Positions 23,159 through 35,632 of a stretch of DNA of 64,000 nucleotides are shown here, piece by piece. Each line of letters begins with the position of its first letter. Position 1 is the first letter of the stretch. The notes below the pieces were generated by a model. That model saw only the letters and a list, made by a program, of their open reading frames with translations. It had not been told where the DNA came from and searched no databases. This DNA comes from Numida meleagris. Lineage: Eukaryota; Chordata; Aves; Galliformes; Numididae. Made by a program: the position numbers and the translations under genes. The stretch lies in NCBI RefSeq assembly GCF_002078875.1, contig NC_034409.1:61343874-61407873 (forward strand), in the 5' to 3' direction.

Positions 23159-23235
23159 CTGCGCCGGGCCGCGCGCCTCCCGCCGCCGCCGTTCGCAACT
23201 CCCGCGCGTGCAGGAGGGGCGGCGGGGCGTGCGCG
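23159..23235 (-). other. RAD52: RAD52 exon 1, non-coding (proposed)
   Basis: On the minus strand, CpG-island sequence ends in CCGGCGCAG|GTACGG, a good donor at plus position 23159. This suits a 5' UTR exon joined to the start-codon exon at 19656. The upstream edge is a guess; no start site can be read from the sequence. Confidence 0.4.
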
Positions 23236-23259
23236 GCTACGGCGAGAGAGCGGGGACAA

Positions 23260-23401
23260 ACTTCCCGCGGGCGGAGACGGAGGGGAGGGCAGGGGAGGCC
23301 GGCTGGCGGAGGCGGGGCGGGGCGCCGCGCGGCCGTGAGGGGACGGCGGGAGGGGAGGGAGAGGCGGAGGCGACCGAGCTCTCCGCGGCGCTGACGGGCA
23401 G
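23260..23401 (+). other. ERC1: ERC1 exon 1, non-coding (proposed)
   Basis: GC-rich sequence ending CTGACGGGCAG|gtgagg (exon edge 23401) is the best plus-strand donor on the right side of the CpG island. ERC1 begins translation in the next exon (34353), so this would be leader only. The left edge is approximate. Confidence 0.45.
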
Positions 23402-26400
23402 GTGAGGGGCCCCGCTGGGCGCGGGGGGCCGGGGGAGGGGGCAGCGCTGCTCGCCGGCCGCTGGGGGGAGCCAGGAGCGGGGCGGGGCCTGCGGGAGCCG
23501 GTAGCTGCGGGCGGCCGCCGGGCTGGGCAGGGGCTGCGGCGGGGCCTGGTGGCCGGCGGGCGCCGCTCAGGTGGGTCCGGTTCACCCCGGGCGGGCTGCG
23601 GGGCCTCAGGGCCGGGCCGAGGGCTGGGGGAGGCGGCTGCGGGGCGCGGGGCCTCGTCGCTCCGCGGGCCTCGAGCGCGCTGTCACCGCCCGGGGCTGTG
23701 CCGGGCTGGGCTGGGTCGTGCTGGGCGGCGGCGGTACCCCCGGGCCCGGCTGTCGTCGGTGCCCGGCCCGGCCGGAGGGGAGCGGGGCGCGTCCCGCCGG
23801 GCGGCGGCGGTCATGCGGTGGTGCTCAGGGAGGGGGTTGGTTCTGGGGCGGCTGTGGGGTTCTGCTTCTCACCCCTCCGATCGCGTCCGTCCGCCCCTGC
23901 TTGGTCAGTGTGCCCTCGCCAAGCGTCCGCCTTCATTGTCTCGGTGCCACCAGCAAGGTAATGGTGCCTGCCGCCTTTCTGCCCGGAGCAAGCCGAGCTG
24001 TGATTTCCGCCCCACCTCTGGGCATGCCGCCTTCATCCCACGGAACCTACTACAGCGCGAGTGTCAGTTGACATCATGCTTTGTTTCTGCATCTGCAGCC
24101 ATCCTGAAGCGTGTGTCGGGAACTGCTGTCTTTCCACATCTGTCTCGTTCCTAGCGTGAACCCTAAACCTCAGCTGTGAAGGCACACAATTCATTTTGCT
24201 CGGAGTGTTATGCGCGAGTTGGATGCCCGTGTTATGGTTCGTGCTGATGGGGTGCGAAATGTTCTAGGTGGACCCCTGATGGAAACGGGGAGGTTTAGGA
24301 GGCAGGAAAGCATAAAGAAACATCTGTGGATCTGAGAGAGAAGCAGAAGCACAGAAGCTGAGAGAATAAAAGCAAATTCCTAGAAATAGAACGGGTGGGG
24401 AAAACTGTATGTTTTACATCTTATTGAAGCTCATTCTGGGGGGGTCATACCAAGGTAGGTGGGGTAGTTGATGCTGAATAATATATTACCTCAAATCCAA
24501 CAGGTTGTAACCGGAAAAAGTTGTCCAGTTTGGCTGCAGGGTTCTGATTCTAATAAGATGGCCAACCCAGCTAGGATGTCTGAACAGTAACCTCCACCAT
24601 CCGCCCACCCTCCGTTTCTCCCAGAGGGTACTGCATCTACAGCAGTAGGTGGCTGAACGTACATCTCCTGAGTTCCTGAAGCCCACAGCCTGACAGATCA
24701 CTGTGAAGATTTTGGTATTTTGTGTTCAAGACTGATAAAGCTGAGATGTATGCCCCAATTCAGGGTCACATGTGAGTCAGCACCCTTACAGCCATATCAA
24801 ACAAGATTAGAAGGCAAAAATCACCACCTTGCCTCTGCTGTTGTGAGCAGAGTTGGTAAAGCGATAATCAATTTTTATCGATAATGAGGTTTGGGGATTA
24901 AACCACTAATTATTAAAGAAGTGAGATAGCTGTCCTGAATGTATTTCAGTTCTGGAAACTCAACTTCAGTACTTCAGCACAGAACAGCAGTTCCCTGAAT
25001 AGTCACATTTCTGGCTTTACTGTATCACCCAGAAATTTGCTGCTGGCTAAAACATGAGTTTGTCATAATATTTGATATAATTGGAACTTTCTGCGCATTG
25101 TCCGGCTAACCAGTGTAGCTGAAATGAGATCACTCTAAGGCTGTTAGCGGTTTTTCTTCTGTTTGTGTTTGTGTTATCTGGGTGATAGAAAAGCATTGCA
25201 TTTTTCGTAAGTCTAAGGTTTTTGATCCTGTTGTTTTCTGAAATTCTGTTTGCGTAACTGCACATCTCTAACATTCAGTTAACGTCCTTACTGGCAAAAA
25301 AAGCAAGTTTGATGTTTACACGGCCTGTACCTTTTTACTGAATTGCAAATCTTGATTGTGAAAGAAACCTCTTTTTTCTTTTCTTTCTTTCTTTTTTTTT
25401 TTTTCTTTTGCTGAGTCTGCCACTTTCTCAGTTCCTTGTAGAAGTTATCTGTGTTGCAGTATGAATAGAAATGTTTCACCATGCTGTTGCAATGAGTGGG
25501 AGAGTTCCTTGCTATTATTCCTTATTTTGCGCAGCGGGTGACTCTCCCAGTGTTACTTTTTCTCCCCTCACCCTTCCCAGTTATCAAGCTATTTTGAATC
25601 TATCCTCCAAAATGCATCTCTTGCATTGTTTTCTACCTTGGCTAAACCCTCTGAAAACTGCCAGTAGGTCTACAAGGTCTGGCTTGTTTTGTCTGAGCAT
25701 GGTATGCCTGGAACTGTACGGATGCATGAACGCAGCTGCTGAAATGATCAGATCAGTTGCTAGAATTAAGAAACAATAATGTGTTCTTGACCCTTGCTAG
25801 TTACCCTGCAGTAAGAGCACTCAGGTAAGAAGCGCTGGTTTAAGAAAAAGGGATGTTTCCTACTTCCATTGAAGGAGCTCGCTTTACATTGCACAGTGAT
25901 GTTACCCGTGGTGAGCTGAGGCTGGCTGTCTGAACAGGTTCATTAGTGTTGCTATGTACTTCTGGGTTTCTGAAGCACCTTTATCACTCTTAGGGTTGTG
26001 TATCTTACTGATTGCGCTACTGGGAAGTGGGTTGTCCGTCGCATGCTACCTGGGGGAAAGAGAGAAACAGACGTGTACGCTAAGCACACTGCATTTACAG
26101 ACCGTACTCTAAAAATCAGGCTACAAAGTCTTTAGCCATTCATTGACAGCACATTCATGTCTACAGGTCTCCAAGCTTCTGGGTAATTTGAAGAGCAAGA
26201 GTTATTTTAATTGCAGCTATTTTGTCACTAGCAAGTTTATGTGCACATTCTGACTTCAGCTGCTTTTGTGTCTTTTTTTAAAAGAGAAAAAAACACCACG
26301 TGCCAAATGTTGTTAGTTTTGTCTCATGTTTGCTTCCCATTTAGAGGCTTACAGTCAGCTCCCATTCCTTGCCCAACTCAGATCTTGATGTGCCCGCCAA

Positions 26401-27036
26401 GCCCATGTACGAATATCAGTGGACTAGAAGGGACCCTTGGATCCTACTTACCTCTGGTAAACGCAGATGGGAAGCTGCAATTGAGGGTGATTCACAATGT
26501 ATCCATGTGCCTGCCACCTTGTAACAAAGTCAGCCCTGCTGGTGAAAGGCTCAGAGCTCTGCCAGAGAACAGGTGCTTCAGCGCTGTCCTACGCTTCTGC
26601 TGTGCTTTTGGGACCATGAGGTGGGGTGTCCAGATAGTCTTAAGAAATATGTGCCCCGCTCTCCTGTGGAAACCGAAACATTTTTACTGGTGCACAGCGA
26701 CCTGACAAAGGGGAAGAAATTGCTCGTGCATCCAAATTTCTTGTCAGGTTAATTCTTAGTGTGTTGCAGACAGAACCACCTCAGTCTGAAAAATGAGATG
26801 GCCTTTGGACACATCAGTAGCACCTTACGTTTCCTTTCTAGCTGAGGCTAAACACTGGAGCTTTAGGAAAACACCCTTATAAGCAAGTGGTGTAAATAAA
26901 GGCTTAGTTGAAATACACACATCTCTGTGAAAATAGTGAGCTTTTTTTTTTCTTTTTGCGCTCTCAGCTTTTAGAAAGGAACATATAAGGGAATGAAACT
27001 GTGGTGGTGAAAGTATACCCTTCGTGCCTTTATTAT

Positions 27037-27054
27037 TTCCAATAATTATTGGAA
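27037..27054. repeat. 18-bp perfect palindrome
   Basis: ttccaataattattggaa equals its own reverse complement; it lies in ERC1 intron 1. It contains two ATTGG/CCAAT-type arms facing each other. Function is unknown. Confidence 0.9.
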
Positions 27055-29250
27055 TTATAAGAAACGAAGCCCGACGCCAGTTGAAACTGCTTTTGCAAAG
27101 AAGCTGCTGTAGAGTACAGCGTGTTTTATCATCCTAGCTGCATCTTCCTTGGGGAGAAAGTAGATCTCATGAAAGGAATTTTATTCTTGAGAGAGGAATA
27201 AGTATCCTAGGAAGCTGGTGAGTAGTTCTGGTTTACGTTTAGTGTGTAATTTCTTCTAAGAATGCAGAAGAATGGAAAACAGAGCAATATCTGAAAAGGA
27301 CAGATAATCAAAATGCTTCCATGTTGTGTGGTGATTTAAAGAACGTGCATACCACTTATGCTAACTTTCCAAATTTGGAGTGTCAATTTATGTTTAGAAA
27401 TAAAACCCTTCTTTAATAAATGAGTGTTGAGATTTTGCTCAGAATGCCAGGGTCAGAGTTCAGGGATGCCTGCCTTTTATAACACACAGCTTTCAAAATG
27501 TCGAATCCACATTCGCAGTGACTTTTGAGGGTTTTTTTTGTTGTTGTTTTAGGAAGACTTCTCTGTCTACTTAAATGCGGGGGGGGGAAGCATCCATTTA
27601 TACCTTCTTATGTTCATTGAGACAGAACGAGGGCACTGTTACCTTCAGTCAACTTGACAGGTGTTCAAGTTGGTAAACTTAAAAATAAATATAAAAAAGC
27701 ATGGATGTAAACAGACGTTGGTGCTTTGACATCCACTATCTGGGAATGAGAATCAAACATAACATGAACTTTTTTGGTCTTCTTTTTGTCTTAGTTTCAT
27801 TAATTGCATTTGCTTTCTTACTGTCAAGGCCATGGGGATAAAGATTATTTTATATGGATAAACAAGTCTGAATCCCACAGTTCCAGTGCTGTGTATCCAG
27901 CATTGACTGGCTTGCAAACAATTGCAAAGAAGAACTTTCTTCTGCCCTTTTTCTGTGTAGTAGTCACTAATTTGCCACGAAAACTGGTGAGCTTTTTAAC
28001 CTCCCAGATCTAAAAGTCAAATCTAACAGACAGATAAAACTAATACCTTCCAAGCCTGCAAGTCAAACAGGATGACAGAGACTCTACATTCTTTATAAAA
28101 AGTGTGTTCAACCCTGGCTTTTGTACCAGAAAGTCCAGGTCCCTCTGTGTAATCCAGCACTCTTGACTAACTATTAGGGTATGAATTATGAAGAATGAAT
28201 ACCTTTGAAAATGAAGTTCAGCGTGTCTGCTACGCTACAATATCAGATGAAGGTTGCTCTTGTAAAGGCTGACTTTGTTGCTGTTGTAGAGCTGACGTTC
28301 AAAGCTCTTCTTATGCAAACAGGGATCAGTGCTACTGGGAAGTTCATTTTTCTGGAAACAGAGTGTATGACTGACGGGAGACAGGGGAGGCATCAGTGTG
28401 CTGTAAGATGGGTTTCGTGCTTGCTTCCTGAGTGTTGGGGCAGTGATGCTCTTAAGGAAGCTACCTCTGTGAATGCTCTTGTCCATCAGCTTGTGTCAGT
28501 TTCGAACGGAAACTGCACCCAAGAAGCTCAGAGCAGGTGTTACATATCAAAGGCTGCAAAGGTTATCCCTGGATTCTTTCTGTTCTAGCAAATATAAGCA
28601 AGGATATTCCTGTATTTCTGCAATATGTTTTTCTGTATTTCTATAATTACTGTGGTATGACTGTTTTTCCTGGAGTTTGGAGAGAGGTGGGAGTACGGGA
28701 GGCTTTATATAAATGTATATTAACATAGAAAAGATTTTCTGGAGTGTAACAAAATTTCCTGTTTAAGGTGCTTCAGTATTCTGACAGGTGTAACCAGGAC
28801 TTTCGGCTTTGTGAGCCATTGGTTCACATGGGATGCTAGAAATAGTGTCTAAGTGTGACAGTGGTGGTAGACACTTTTTTTTTTTTTTTGTTGGATTCTT
28901 AATTCTAAAGTTGATATGAATCTGACTGGTCCAGCTCTTCTTCCCTTTCTTGGATGCCTTACTGAAAACCACTAGGTCTTTTAACAACACCTAGTGTATC
29001 TGTTCATGCCCTCCCTCGCTTTGCAACTGACTTTCAAATACATTTCCATGAAGTTGTGCACATTCAGTCTGACTGTTCTTTCAGCAGATCTGACGCAGCA
29101 GTTAGTTAACCATTTTTTTTCTTGATGCATTGTTCTGGATACCGCTATACTTCTTTGTGTAGTAGCAGCTTTGCTGTTTTGAAGGAGACTTGATCCACTA
29201 GCTGTATCTGAGCTATATGAAATGGATTCATTTTAGTTGACACAAGTTGC

Positions 29251-29432
29251 ACCACAGAATGGCTTGGTTTGGAAGGGACCCCAAGGATCATCAAGTTCCA
29301 ACCTCCCTGCCACAGGCAGGGCCACCAACCTCCAGATCTGGCACTAGACCAGGTTGCCCAGGGCCCCAACCAACCTGGTCTTGAACACCTCCAGGGATGG
29401 AGCAGCCACAGCCTCTCTGGGCAATACTGCAT
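29251..29432 (-). mobile_element. CR1 LINE 3'-end fragment
   Basis: Reverse-complement CR1 3' end: cacagaatggcttggtttgg, then gggaccccaaggatcatcaa, then 'caggttgcccagggccccaa' and 'cacctccagggatggagcag'. It is about 180 bp, 5'-truncated and antisense to ERC1. Confidence 0.9.
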
Positions 29433-31984
29433 TCTCCATACTACATTCAAATGCACACTGTCAGACTATAAATGTTTTTCCACAGTTCGTGGCGTTTGTC
29501 TCAGTCATTATCACAGGACGGCATTTTCAACTAATACTAAAGCAGCTTGATTATGTATCTCTTTTGGCAAAGCTGTCAAGCCAATCCCTAGATGCCTGTA
29601 TGAAGTTTTTAGCTTGCCTGCTGATTTTTTAGGATCGATTTTATTTGGCTTACAGATATGATGCACTTTGGAAGTTTTTATTCTTTCAGTGAATAAAAGA
29701 ATTTTGTTTCACAAATGTGGAAGTATGCATCATACATTGAGGAAAAATTGTTTAGCATTGACCTCAGCAGTTTATTAATAATTTTTTAAGCACTTTCATT
29801 TTATAATTTTTCTTCATAATCATAGGTAAGGCTTCTTGTATTGACAGAGAAGACCAAAAGTTTTTAACATAGGGGAATTTGCAAAGCCAGAATGGTCAAT
29901 GCATTCAAGTCACAGTTCGACAGTGTTCCCTGTGGTTTCAACTGTCCCATAAGGTTAAGAGATGGTTTAGGTGTGAGTAAATTTAGAATCACAGAAGAGG
30001 AAAAAAAATAAATAGTGCTATGTTTTGGACTTTGGGAATATAAGAGGCCACACTTCTGAGACTCCTAGCAAAATGTTAGTGTGGGTCAGAATTTTGAAAA
30101 ACTGTAGCTTTTCTGGGTATGTTGCTGTCTGAAAGAAGTCTTCCATGTAATTCTGCTTGCATTACTGGAAGGAAGTTAAAACTTTCTTCTTGCTGGTTGA
30201 AAATTAGAAGAGGCATTTCTGTCACTTGTTTCACTTTGCTATGTCCAGGATGAAAGACGTTTTTCCTAGAGTGAATTGTCTTGATATCTGCTTCTGCTGC
30301 TAGATTCCTAACAGCAATAAAATGAAATGTCCAGTGATGAATACTGCTGGAAAAAAATCCCAAAGGAGTGGTTAAGATGATTTATCTTGCCATGTGACTT
30401 TTTCTCTTGAACCATGACAGACTTCTGTGTCAGTGAAAGTACTGAAACTGGCTGCATGATTGGGAAGGAGTATTTCATTAGTATTTGGAATGCTGACAAG
30501 TTTCAAGCCTGTAATTAAAGTTCTCAGCTCAAGAGAAATAGTGTGAGGTTGAGTTTTCTTGTTTCCAAAGACTTTTTTTTTAAGGTACTATTTTTATTTT
30601 TTTTCCATTTTGAGAAGGGAGAGCCATGTGACGCATGGGGTTGATGTCTTTCCCCAAGTGTCACATGCCCACTCCGAGAATCCTTTCTGGAACTCTTAGC
30701 TACTGAGTTAGAACATCATAATTCTAGCTTGAATTACTTGATTATTTTTTTCCAGAGCCATAGAGAGGATGGCACCTACTTGTGAAACAGAGGTGAGAGA
30801 TGAATTAGCACAGAACTGGTGTTTTCGCTTGCAGTGGAATAGGATTAATCTGTCTGCCCGCTGTATGGAACGTCGCAGCAGTACGGCACGCTGTGTGCTG
30901 TCGGCTACTTTCAGCTGCGTGGGAAGCTGCTTTTCTATCGAGGACACTCGTTGCTTTCATTCATTCAAAAGCTACCAGTAGTTTGGCAAAATGCTACCTA
31001 AAGCAAAGAGAAAGCAATTTCGTGAGTTTACTTCCCCCCGCGCTCCCCTTTTCAGGAGTGATTAACTCATTAGAAATGATCTAAAATCTTTTGTGTGCTT
31101 CTTGCGTGTCATTAAGTGCGTGCTAGGTGATACTTCTGCATGCAGCAGTAATGTGTTCCTAGCATCATTTAAATTTAATGCTTTTGGAGGGGAAAGTGCT
31201 ATAACTAAATGGAATAAAATGTGCAGTCTTTTGTTTTGAGTTAAAACTTACTGAAAGCTGTTGAAGTGAGTGTTGGCAGTGATTTATTGAGGTGACTTTC
31301 TAGCAAATGAGTTAAGTGCTTTGATTTGGATTAATTCTCATGAGAATCCTTGTGGATATAAGCTCTCGGTTGAATATAATTTATGTAGTGTCTAAGAAAT
31401 ATCTAATTGTTTTGAGTTCTCAACGGGTGCCGCAGCAGCATTTTTGGCGTTTTGGTGTCTCAAACACTGAGATTGGTCTGAAATAACTTTTCTCGTTGGA
31501 AAAAGTGTTTTTCTTCCAGATTGGAGCGCAGTGTCTTGGTTATTGAAGTTACTCCACTGAAACACTGCAGACTTTGTTAAGTAGTTTATACTTCTGTGCC
31601 GTTTTGCATAAGGATATGTGGTTGAAATAGAAGAAACTTCCTATCTGAAACTTGTATTTTAAAAAATAAATCTGTAAATGGTGTTTTGGGAGCTAACTTC
31701 AATTATTAATGGTGCTGGCTATCTTTCATTGTTCTTCTTCCCTTTACGTGTGTGTTTAAAATATTCCATAGTAACGTTGTCACTAGACTGAGCACAGTAG
31801 CTATGGTTGTCATTTCAAAAATGAAAGAGTATAAGAGAGCGAGCACTTGAACTTCTTGAGCACTGCTCAGCAAGCACAGTTGCAGCAGCTTCCGTAAGCT
31901 TTGTAAAATACCTCATGCTATTGTATCTTCTATGAAATAGTGTGTAAATGGAAAACTTCTACTCCGTACTGTTTGTGATTTAAA

Positions 31985-33105
31985 ACTCATAGAACCATAG
32001 AATGGTTTGGGTTGGAAGGGACTTTTAAGGTCATCTAGTTACAACCCCTCTGCTATAGGCAGGAACACCTCCCTCTAGACCAGGTTGCTCAAAGCCCCAT
32101 TCAGCCTGGACCTGAATGCTTCCAGGGCGGGGGCATTCATAACCTCTCAGGGCAACCTGTTCCAGTGTCTCACCACCTTCACAGTAAAGAATTTCTTCCT
32201 GATATCTGTCTAAATCTACCCTCTTCCAGTTTAAAGCCATTTCCCCTCGTCCTGATGCTACCTGTTCTTATGAAAAGTCCCTCCCCAGCTTTCCTGTAGG
32301 CCCCCTTCAGGTACTGAAAGTACTGAAAGGTACTCTATGAGGTCTCCTCAGAGCCTTCTCATCTCCAGGCTGAAGAGCCCCAGCTCTCTCAGCCTGTGCT
32401 TGTAGGGGAGGTGCTCCAACCCTCTGATCATCTTCTTGGCCCTCCTCTGGATCCGCTCCAACAACTCCATGTCCTTCTTGTATTGGGGGCTCCAGAGCTG
32501 GACACAGTACTCCAGGTGGGGTCTCACAAGAGCAGAGTAGAAGGGCAGAATCACCTCCTGCTGGTCACACTTCTCTTGATGCAACCCAGGATACAGTTGG
32601 CCTTCTGGGCTGCAAGTGCACATTGCCAGCTCATGTTGAACCTTTCATCAGTCGACACTCCCAAATCCTTCTCCTCAGGGCTGCTCTCAAGCCATTCTCT
32701 GCCCAACCTGTATCTGTGCTTGGGATTGCCCTGATCAAAGTGCAGGACCTTACACTTGGCCTTGTTGAACTTCATGAGGTTGGCATGGGCCCACCTCTCA
32801 AACCTGTCCAGGTCCATCTGAATGGCATCCCTTCCCACTAGTGTGTCAACTGCACCACTCAGCTTGGTGTCATCTGCAAAGTTGCTGAGGGTGCACTCAA
32901 TCCCACTGTCCATGTTGCCTACAAAAATGTTAAATAGCGCTGGTCCCAGAACCAATCCCTGGGGAACGCCACAGGTCACTGGTCTCCACTTGGATGTTAA
33001 GCCAGTGACAGCAAATCTCTTGAGTGCAACCCTCTAGCCAATTCCTTATCCAGTGCGTGGTCCATCTCTCAAATCCAAACACACCCTCAACCAGGAGCTA
33101 GAAAA
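31985..33105 (-). mobile_element. CR1 LINE, 1.1 kb with reverse-transcriptase palm remnant
   Basis: Antisense to ERC1. Reading on the minus strand from 33105: a WIRNWL-like stretch comes first, followed by a frameshift. An open frame at 32979-32551 (142 codons) then gives TCGVPQGLVLGPALFNIF and the RT active-site motif FADDTKLS, ending [17 protein letters not shown] further frame (32623-32348) continues [20 protein letters not shown] and the ORF2 C-terminal region. The 3' UTR ends at ccaacccaaaccattctatg. The RT signature is preserved but the frame is broken, so the copy is dead. Confidence 0.93.
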
Positions 33106-34187
33106 AATTGATTGAGTGATTGCTAATATCTGGCAAACCAAACTTCCTAGCAGAAGATGAGGCTGGATTAAAGCTGGCGTGAAAGGAAATACGTTAGGAT
33201 ATACATGATGTCTTTAGATGCTGCTTGGTAGCCTTTCATCTCATGGGGAGGGGTCAGTGCAGGGATATTTTGGTCTGGTTCTAGTTTTGATTTTAGCTGA
33301 GCACAACTGTGATTTGAAATGTTTATAATGGAAAAATAAGTTAAAAGAAGAGAGAGAACAGAGTAGTACAGTAGCTCAGTTGTGAGAGCGGATTTCATCC
33401 CTGATTCTTTATCCTCTGATAGCTACTCACTAACTGTGTGTGGTCTCAGCCCAGTATTTCTGTACTAAAGAGGGACCTGCTACTGCACTTACAGGACAGC
33501 AACATTTAACAGTGCAAAAATAAGGAATTTTACTGCATATCTGTATATAAAGTAGAGGGGAGGCGTACTGCAACATGATGTTGTCATACTGTTTTGTTTT
33601 TGGAGAAGTCCCTGCTGTTGGGATTATAGTATTTAATGAAATTACTCTGAGCTGCAAAATGAGAAACATGTTAGGACTGAAATCTTTTTAACCTGAGTAA
33701 AGACTAAGTCATGCTTAGGGAAGAAGTAAGAGACTGGAACCAGTTTTCAGTGTGGGTACATACAGAAATTAGAAACTGTGTCCTACAAAAGCTAGTAGTA
33801 CTTAAAAGATAAAACTACTGAATGTAGTAAATGGACTTCAAATTTTGATTAAGTCTGTTTCCTCAGAAAAGCAACAGGACAAGGATAAGGAAAAGTCAGA
33901 AGTAGGAAAAAAAGTTGCTCAAGGTGACCATTAACATTATGGCTTGAAAACTGATGAGTATTTTTTTCACTCTCTCTTTAAATGATAATATAATGATAGG
34001 ACAAAAAAAAGAGTAGAACTTCCTTTTTTAGTTCAAATATTAGAATTTAAATAAGATTGCTTTTTGTGAGTGGGAATTAAAAAATGGTGGAGAAATATAG
34101 TGGTAGTAGAACATGCTTTTATTCTAACATGGGACAAAATATTTTGGAATAAACTAGATCGTTAATATGTTATTTTTCTTGATACAG

Positions 34188-34352
34188 ATGTGGTCCTGGA
34201 CATTGTGAGCATGTGACTTCAAAGATGGACAACTGGATCTGTTACAAATTTTGACTGGCCTTAAGCTGACTTAGAAACACTAAAGAGCTTCAGAGGAATT
34301 CTCTCATTCCTGATTTATGCCTATCTAATTGCCTCACACCACCAGCTTAATC
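34188..34352 (+). promoter_or_regulatory. ERC1: ERC1 5' UTR in exon 2 with four short uORFs
   Basis: Exon 2 begins after tttttcttgatacag. The 165-base leader part contains four upstream AUGs, each closed before the main start. These are 34188-34208 (6 codons plus stop), 34211-34216 (ATG TGA, a bare start-stop), 34225-34254 (9 codons plus stop) and 34317-34328 (3 codons plus stop). The fourth is in frame with the ERC1 start and its TAA is the in-frame stop that fixes the start at 34353. Such leaders commonly lower translation; that effect here is inference. Confidence 0.7.
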
Positions 34353-35021
34353 ATGTACGGAAGCGCTCGGTCAGTTGGCAAGGCTGAGCCAAGCAACCAG
34401 AGTCCAGGGCGTTCACCAAGGCTGCCACGGTCACCACGCTTGGGCCATCGTCGAACCAACAGCACTGGAGGCAGTTCCGGCAGTAGTACTGGGGGCGGCA
34501 GTGGGAAAACCCTTTCTATGGAAAATATTCAGTCCTTAAACGCTGCCTATGCTACGTCTGGCCCTATGTATCTAAGTGACCATGAGAACGTCGGTGCAGA
34601 CACCCCAAAAAGCACCATGACTTTGGGCCGGTCTGGGGGGCGGCTGCCTTACGGTGTTAGGATGACTGCAATGGGTAGCAGCCCTAACATTGCCAGTAGT
34701 GGAGTTGCCAGTGATACTATCGCATTTGGAGAGCATCATCTTCCTCCAGTGAGTATGGCGTCCACTGTGCCTCACTCGCTTCGCCAGGCCAGGGATAACA
34801 CGATCATGGATCTGCAGACGCAACTCAAAGAAGTATTAAGGGAAAATGATCTGCTTCGCAAGGATGTGGAGGTGAAAGAAAGCAAGCTGAGTTCTTCCAT
34901 GAACAGCATCAAGACCTTCTGGAGTCCTGAGCTAAAAAAAGAAAGAGCTCTGAGGAAAGATGAAGCTTCAAAAATCACCATTTGGAAGGAACAGTATAGA
35001 GTTTTGCAAGAAGAAAACCAG
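34353..35021 (+). CDS. ERC1: ERC1 (ELKS/CAST family) first coding exon, residues 1-223
   Basis: ERC1/ELKS is a long coiled-coil scaffold of presynaptic active zones and cortical microtubule/secretory platforms, with partners such as liprin-alpha, RIM and Rab6. This exon starts MYGSARSVGKAEPSNQSPGR and has an in-frame TAA 27 bases upstream. Residues 1-60 are Ser/Gly/Pro/Arg-rich and probably disordered. Next come conserved blocks SMENIQSLNAAYATSGPMYL and GRLPYGVRMTAMGSSPNIAS. From about residue 145 a heptad-rich coiled coil begins (TIMDLQTQLKEVLRENDLLR, then KKERALRKDEASKITIWKEQ). It ends VLQEENQ|gtttgt in phase 0. The sequence is nearly identical to what I recall of human ERC1. ERC2 is the alternative, but synteny with RAD52/WNK1 supports ERC1. 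The rest of the roughly 1100-residue protein lies beyond the window. Confidence 0.96.
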
Positions 35022-35616
35022 GTTTGTTATCTAATGTTACTGTTGTGTTAGTGCAGTAGCATGATTAAATGAGTTTAATAAGCTTGCATATTACGCTTAG
35101 CTAAATTATTTTAGTACTTTTCCCAGTAATTGGTACGAATAAGAAGTTTTCATCTTGCAAGAGGTTTTTTTTAAGTGTTTCTTATCAGATTTGTAAACCT
35201 CCACTTCAATGCTTGTTTCTCCTTGTGATTTTTTTTTTCTTTTCTTTTTCTAATTTATTTTCTGGGACTATTGCTCACCACTCAGTTTCAATTTGCAACT
35301 ATTTTATCCCACTCATGATCATTATTTGTATAGTGCTTAATTCCAAAAGTGTTCTCTTGAGATGTAGAATGTACTAACTGCTGACCCCAAATACAGCTGA
35401 ACTGCTGCTGGATGTTGATAGATTGCCAGTAAAACAAAGTTCACATGGCACTGCTCTTAGTTTAGAGCTCTAGTTAAAACCTCCAGACCTACAACTTTCA
35501 CAAATGTGTAAACCGTGTTCTTGGCTTCATTTAAGTAGTCTAATACCCTCTCATCTTTTCTTTTCTCATAAACAGTGCCTATCTTGTTATACAGCTATCA
35601 TAAAGCACTCTCTCTC

Positions 35617-35632
35617 TATATATATATATATA
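35617..35632. repeat. (TA)n microsatellite
   Basis: Short run of TA dinucleotides after a tctctctcta stretch, in ERC1 intron 2. Confidence 0.85.

Larger units (their letters stand above)
23040..23860. promoter_or_regulatory. CpG island, probable divergent RAD52/ERC1 promoter
   Basis: An abrupt GC- and CpG-dense block within AT-rich surroundings lies exactly between the 5' end of RAD52 (minus) and ERC1 (plus). It has perfect GC boxes (ggggcggggc at 23314-23323 and 23479-23488), a CRE-like tgatgacgcc at 23145-23154 and no TATA box, typical of a CpG-island promoter. A donor for each direction is visible: minus CAG|GTACGG with the exon edge at 23159, and plus GGGCAG|gtgagg at 23401/23402. The two proposed first exons leave at most about 240 bp between donors. 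Long G-runs from 23420 to 23640 could form G-quadruplexes in the ERC1 intron start. Confidence 0.8.
23402..34187 (+). other. ERC1: ERC1 intron 1 (10.8 kb)
   Basis: Begins gtgagg in the CpG island and ends tttttcttgatacag before exon 2. After the island (to about 23.9 kb) the sequence is AT-rich. It contains two CR1 copies on the minus strand (29251-29432 and 31985-33105). Open frames in the island tail (23402-24154, 250 codons) are Gly/Arg/Ala-rich composition effects. No other exon or RNA gene was recognised. Confidence 0.7.

Noticed and set aside
22797..23585. 262-codon minus-strand open frame across the TA microsatellite and CpG island
   Set aside because: It reads as YIYIYI repeat followed by Pro/Arg/Ala-rich low-complexity peptide. 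Stop codons are rare in GC-rich DNA, and there is no domain or splice support.
23402..24154. 250-codon plus-strand open frame at the start of ERC1 intron 1
   Set aside because: Gly/Arg/Ala-rich peptide produced by CpG-island composition; it begins exactly at the proposed splice donor.
26241..26705. 154-codon open frame in ERC1 intron 1
   Set aside because: No domain-like pattern, no neighbouring splice sites of quality, and typical of chance open frames at this length.
32551..32979. RT-containing 142-codon frame considered as a host gene
   Set aside because: The FADDTKL and PQG-LGP motifs and the adjoining 3' end identify it as a decayed CR1 ORF2.
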